From: Actinomycetota bacterium
GTDB lineage: Bacteria; Actinomycetota; Actinomycetes; S36-B12
Assembly: GCA_026392575.1 (NCBI GenBank)
Contig: JAPLBU010000136.1
Coordinates: 1-5,149, forward strand
Reading direction: 5' to 3'
DNA length: 5,149 bases
The notes beneath the pieces were generated by a model. It did no database searches, had not been told where the DNA came from, and was given only the letters and a program-made list of their open reading frames with translations. Below, in pieces: positions 4,655-5,149 of this stretch (position 1 is the first letter of the stretch; every line of letters starts with the position of its first letter). The translations under genes and the position numbers were made by a program.

Positions 4655-5149
4655 ATGAGATTCGAGTACTCCGTCCTGCTGGTCACCGGTGGCGCCTCCG
4701 GGCTCGGCGAGGCCGTGGTCCGGCGCGCGGTTGCGAGCGGAGCCAAGGGCGTCGCCATCGTCGATGCGAACGCCGAGCGTGCCTTCGCGCTGGCGGGTGA
4801 GCTGGGCGGGACGACGCTCGCGATCCCGACCGACGTCACCGATGGCGTGCAGGTGCAGGCGGCGGTCGACCAGACGGTCGCCCGGTTCGGTCACATCGAC
4901 ACGATGATCGGCTGCGCCGGCATCCCCTACGCGCAGCGCACGATCGGCCGCGACGGCCACGCGCCCGCGATGGACTGGTGGCGCAAGACGATCGAGGTGA
5001 ACCTGATCGGCATGTTCGAGGTCGTGAGCCGGACGGCAGCCGCGATGAGTCACAACGAGGCCGGCATCGACGGTGAGCGCGGCGTCATCATCATGCCGGC
5101 GTCGGTGGCGGCGTTCGAGGGACAGATCGGCCAGACGGCATACAGCGCG
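4655..5149 (+). CDS. Short-chain dehydrogenase/reductase, HSD10-like (C-terminus off window)
   Basis: The first 165 codons of an NAD(P)-dependent oxidoreductase of the classical SDR family are present; about 90 residues are missing beyond the window. The Rossmann glycine motif is T11-G-G-A-S-G-L-G18. Asp37 at the end of beta-2 (VAIVDA) indicates NAD preference. D60 lies in PTDVTD, the NAG-type motif reads GCAG (86-89), N116 is in EVNLIG, the catalytic Ser is S150 in PASVAAF, and Y163 is in TAYSA. The catalytic Lys would follow just outside the window. The segment SVAAFEGQIGQTAYSA closely resembles type II 3-hydroxyacyl-CoA dehydrogenase (HSD10/HSD17B10), so a role in fatty-acid or branched-chain acyl-CoA oxidation is the best guess, though SDR substrates are hard to predict. 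The ATG at 4655 has AGGA at 4644-4647, 7 nt upstream. It may be cotranscribed with the metallopeptidase gene. Confidence 0.88.
   Translation, partial: MRFEYSVLLVTGGASGLGEAVVRRAVASGAKGVAIVDANAERAFALAGELGGTTLAIPTDVTDGVQVQAAVDQTVARFGHIDTMIGCAGIPYAQRTIGRDGHAPAMDWWRKTIEVNLIGMFEVVSRTAAAMSHNEAGIDGERGVIIMPASVAAFEGQIGQTAYSA

Noticed and set aside
1..5149. CRISPR array or tandem repeats
   Set aside because: No regularly spaced direct repeats were seen anywhere in the window.

Overview
The window is GC-rich bacterial DNA, most likely from an actinomycete (Actinomycetota). Supporting signs are the strong GC bias at third codon positions, the frequent GTG starts, two genes that look leaderless, a minimal-zincin metallopeptidase of a type common in actinomycetes, and a tRNA-Glu/tRNA-Asp pair. 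No ribosomal RNA or species marker is present, so a finer assignment is not possible from this sequence.

Layout, left to right. (1) Positions 1-~143 hold the 5' end of an IS3-type transposase OrfA on the minus strand, cut by the window edge, with its probable IS end. (2) Positions ~144-318 hold no confident gene; a short open stretch ending at 273 might be the tail of an interrupted gene. (3) On the minus strand lies a secreted lipoprotein (319-1470) with a Lcl/DUF1566-type C-terminal domain. Upstream of it, on the same strand, is a CorA-family Mg2+/metal channel (1636-2640). (4) Divergent from corA is a two-gene plus-strand module. It consists of an Xre-type HTH antitoxin/regulator (2757-3230) overlapping by 17 bp an AbiEii-type nucleotidyltransferase toxin (3214-3933), which fits a type IV-like (AbiE family) toxin-antitoxin system. 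(5) A minus-strand tRNA operon follows, tRNA-Glu(UUC) then tRNA-Asp(GUC), closed by a 13-bp terminator hairpin. (6) On the plus strand are a small HExxH metallopeptidase and the first 165 codons of a short-chain dehydrogenase resembling HSD10-type 3-hydroxyacyl-CoA dehydrogenases.

The most interesting part is the toxin-antitoxin module. Its promoter is a near-perfect, AT-rich sigma70-type promoter (TTGACA-N16-CATAAT). The start codon sits 7 nt after the -10 box, so the mRNA is probably leaderless. The promoter is framed by an 8-bp inverted repeat and contains a second palindrome, a good candidate for an antitoxin operator. The toxin carries a Gly where the nucleotidyltransferase signature normally has its second metal-binding Asp (D-I-G instead of D-I-D), which suggests a weakened or inactive toxin, or an altered mechanism.

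The remaining genes look like ordinary chromosomal housekeeping or accessory genes. An IS fragment at one end and a toxin-antitoxin module directly on the 3' side of a tRNA operon suggest local gene turnover, but no att duplication was found.
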